Assembly: GCA_017694835.1 (NCBI GenBank) | Contig: JADIMJ010000065.1 | Location: 1 to 64,000, forward strand | DNA from: Candidatus Cryptobacteroides gallistercoris | Lineage (GTDB): Bacteria; Bacteroidota; Bacteroidia; Bacteroidales; UBA932 | Direction: 5' to 3' | Length of the DNA: 64,000 bases | Shown here: piece by piece, positions 62,906 to 64,000 of the stretch | Position numbering within the stretch: position 1 is the stretch's first letter | Layout: each line of letters opens with the position of its first letter | The notes under the pieces: generated by a model | The model's database searches: none | The model's input: only the letters and a program-made list of their open reading frames with translations | What the model was told of the DNA's origin: nothing | Position numbers and translations under genes: made by a program

Positions 62906-64000
62906 ATGTCGTTCGTCCACCTTCATGTCCATACGCAATACTCCATCCTCGACGGCCAGTCATCAATCGAGAATCTCTTCAACAGGGCCGAAGAGCTCGG
63001 GATGCCGGGTCTCGCCATCACAGACCACGGAAACATGTACGGAGTCAAGGAATTTTTCAAATTCGCGAAAAAGCATCCTTCCGTAAAGCCCATCATCGGA
63101 TGCGAGATATATGTGACAAGACATTATGACCACAGGCTGAAGGACAAGGACCACAAGGAATATTACCATCTCATCCTTCTAGCCAAGAATTACAACGGCT
63201 ACAGGAATCTCATGAAAATTGTGTCTGCGGGACACATTGAGGGCATGTACTATAAGCCTAGGGTCAGCCACGAGGTGATTGAAAAATACTCCAAGGACCT
63301 GATATGCTGCTCCGCCTGCATCGCCGGAGAAGTGCCGAGGAATATAATTGACGGAGACCTTGCGGCAGCAGAAAAGGCCATAGAATGGCATAAGAAAGTA
63401 TTCGGGGACGACTACTACCTTGAAGTGCAGCTGCATCGCACTGAAGTGCCGAACCAGTCACAGGAAGTATGGGAAAGGCAGAAAATCGCGCTTGCCGGCA
63501 TCATTGAACTGGCGAAGAAGACCGGTGTCAAGATTGTGGCCACCAATGACGCCCACTTTGTCCGCAAGGAGGACGGCCCGGCGCACGACAGGCTCATCTG
63601 CCTGACCACAAACGCATATCTTTCAGACGAAAAAAGGCTCAGATATACACAGCAGGAATACCTCAAGAGCGAAGAGGAGATGGCCGCCCTGTTCCCTGAC
63701 CATCCTGAATTCCTGTCAAACACCCTTGAAGTCTGCGACAAGATTGAAACGTATTCCATTGACAGGGGACATGTCCTGCCTGTATTCAAGATTGACCCTG
63801 AATTCATGAACGACATTGACAGTCATCTTGAAAAATACAAGGATGTAATAGATGCGGGAAGATGCGACAAAGACGGGAACGACAGGGGCGAAGGCTTCAC
63901 GCATTCCGTCGCCTATCTGTGCCACCTGTGCTATGAAGGGGCAGCCCGGAGATATGGGGAGCTCAACGCCGAACAGGCAGAACGAATTGACTTTGAACTG
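62906..64000 (+). CDS. dnaE: DNA polymerase III alpha subunit, N-terminal part (runs off the window)
   Basis: From the ATG at 62906 the frame is open for 365 codons to the window edge. The N-terminus is a PHP domain: FVHLHVHTQYSILDG, AITDHGNMYGVKEF, IIGCEIYVT and IVATNDAHFVRKED. The following stretch is DnaE-like (YTQQEYLKSEEEMAALFPDHPEFLSNTLEV). It is the replicative polymerase subunit. The gene was found by direct translation since it has no stop in the window. Palm and finger domains lie beyond the edge. Confidence 0.95.
   Translation, partial: MSFVHLHVHTQYSILDGQSSIENLFNRAEELGMPGLAITDHGNMYGVKEFFKFAKKHPSVKPIIGCEIYVTRHYDHRLKDKDHKEYYHLILLAKNYNGYRNLMKIVSAGHIEGMYYKPRVSHEVIEKYSKDLICCSACIAGEVPRNIIDGDLAAAEKAIEWHKKVFGDDYYLEVQLHRTEVPNQSQEVWERQKIALAGIIELAKKTGVKIVATNDAHFVRKEDGPAHDRLICLTTNAYLSDEKRLRYTQQEYLKSEEEMAALFPDHPEFLSNTLEVCDKIETYSIDRGHVLPVFKIDPEFMNDIDSHLEKYKDVIDAGRCDKDGNDRGEGFTHSVAYLCHLCYEGAARRYGELNAEQAERIDFEL

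Noticed and set aside
62049-62966. A 305-residue reverse frame opposite secDF and the dnaE start
   Set aside because: Antisense to conserved SecF and crossing a clear terminator and promoter; low-complexity composition.

Overview
The window is from a chromosome of the order Bacteroidales (phylum Bacteroidota). The evidence is a SusC/SusD polysaccharide-utilisation locus, DUF4876, DUF6850, DUF4988, DUF1735 and BACON-type lipoproteins, a fused SecDF, a PheS with a Cys4 insertion, and promoters of the phylum type (TTG, 19-20 bases, TAnnTTTG) upstream of at least six transcription units. Coding sequence is mostly near 50-55% G+C, with AT-richer patches. I did not fix the genus. I saw no rRNA, CRISPR array, prophage or insertion sequence.

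Layout. 1-94: start of rpsL, leftward. 269-4229: DUF3298 lipoprotein, S9B dipeptidyl peptidase and an O6-alkylguanine methyltransferase-like protein. 4254-12807 (leftward): acyl-CoA ligase, then a TetR / lipoprotein / membrane-fusion / RND / TolC efflux operon. 12978-15261: small lipoprotein and a GH29 fucosidase. 15560-16166: YefM/YoeB-type toxin-antitoxin module with a palindromic operator. 16241-21105 (mostly leftward): composite hairpin repeat, tRNA-Gly, cupin, pheS, nitroreductase, periplasmic protein and C69 dipeptidase. 21237-30088 (rightward): TonB-dependent receptor, DUF4876 lipoprotein, DUF6850 barrel and M16 zinc peptidase, a four-gene unit of unknown substrate. 31013-44550: a GH18-type PUL with its own divergent ECF sigma factor, FecR anti-sigma, SusC with STN domain, SusD, four surface lipoproteins (one an intact GH18 endoglycosidase, two GH18-like with a destroyed active site) and a DUF4988/BACON lipoprotein. 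44608-45324: gene remnants and hypothetical ORFs. 45421-50687 (leftward): a ClpB lacking its N-domain, secG, a TPR protein, LptE and a sigma-54 activator. 50828-55196 (rightward): OmpA/TPR lipoprotein, a second GH29 fucosidase and an unrecognised acidic protein. 55302-57399: composite repeat, tRNA-Ser, floA and nfeD. 57459-62633: PD40/SPOR protein and secDF. 62906-64000: start of dnaE.

How the genes fit together. The PUL most likely captures and cuts N-linked glycans: SusC/SusD import, GH18 endo-beta-N-acetylglucosaminidase release, non-catalytic GH18-fold and LamG lipoproteins for binding, and sigma/anti-sigma trans-envelope induction. Two GH29 fucosidases elsewhere in the window could trim fucose. 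The peptidases (S9B, C69, M16) and the second TonB receptor suggest growth on proteins or glycoproteins.

Two non-coding themes stand out. First, a family of palindromic elements built on CGCGGCCGTTGG/CCAACGGCCGCG arms occurs at six intergenic sites, two of them as 147-bp three-hairpin composites. Second, short degenerate tandem duplications repeatedly sit on start or stop codons at gene junctions.
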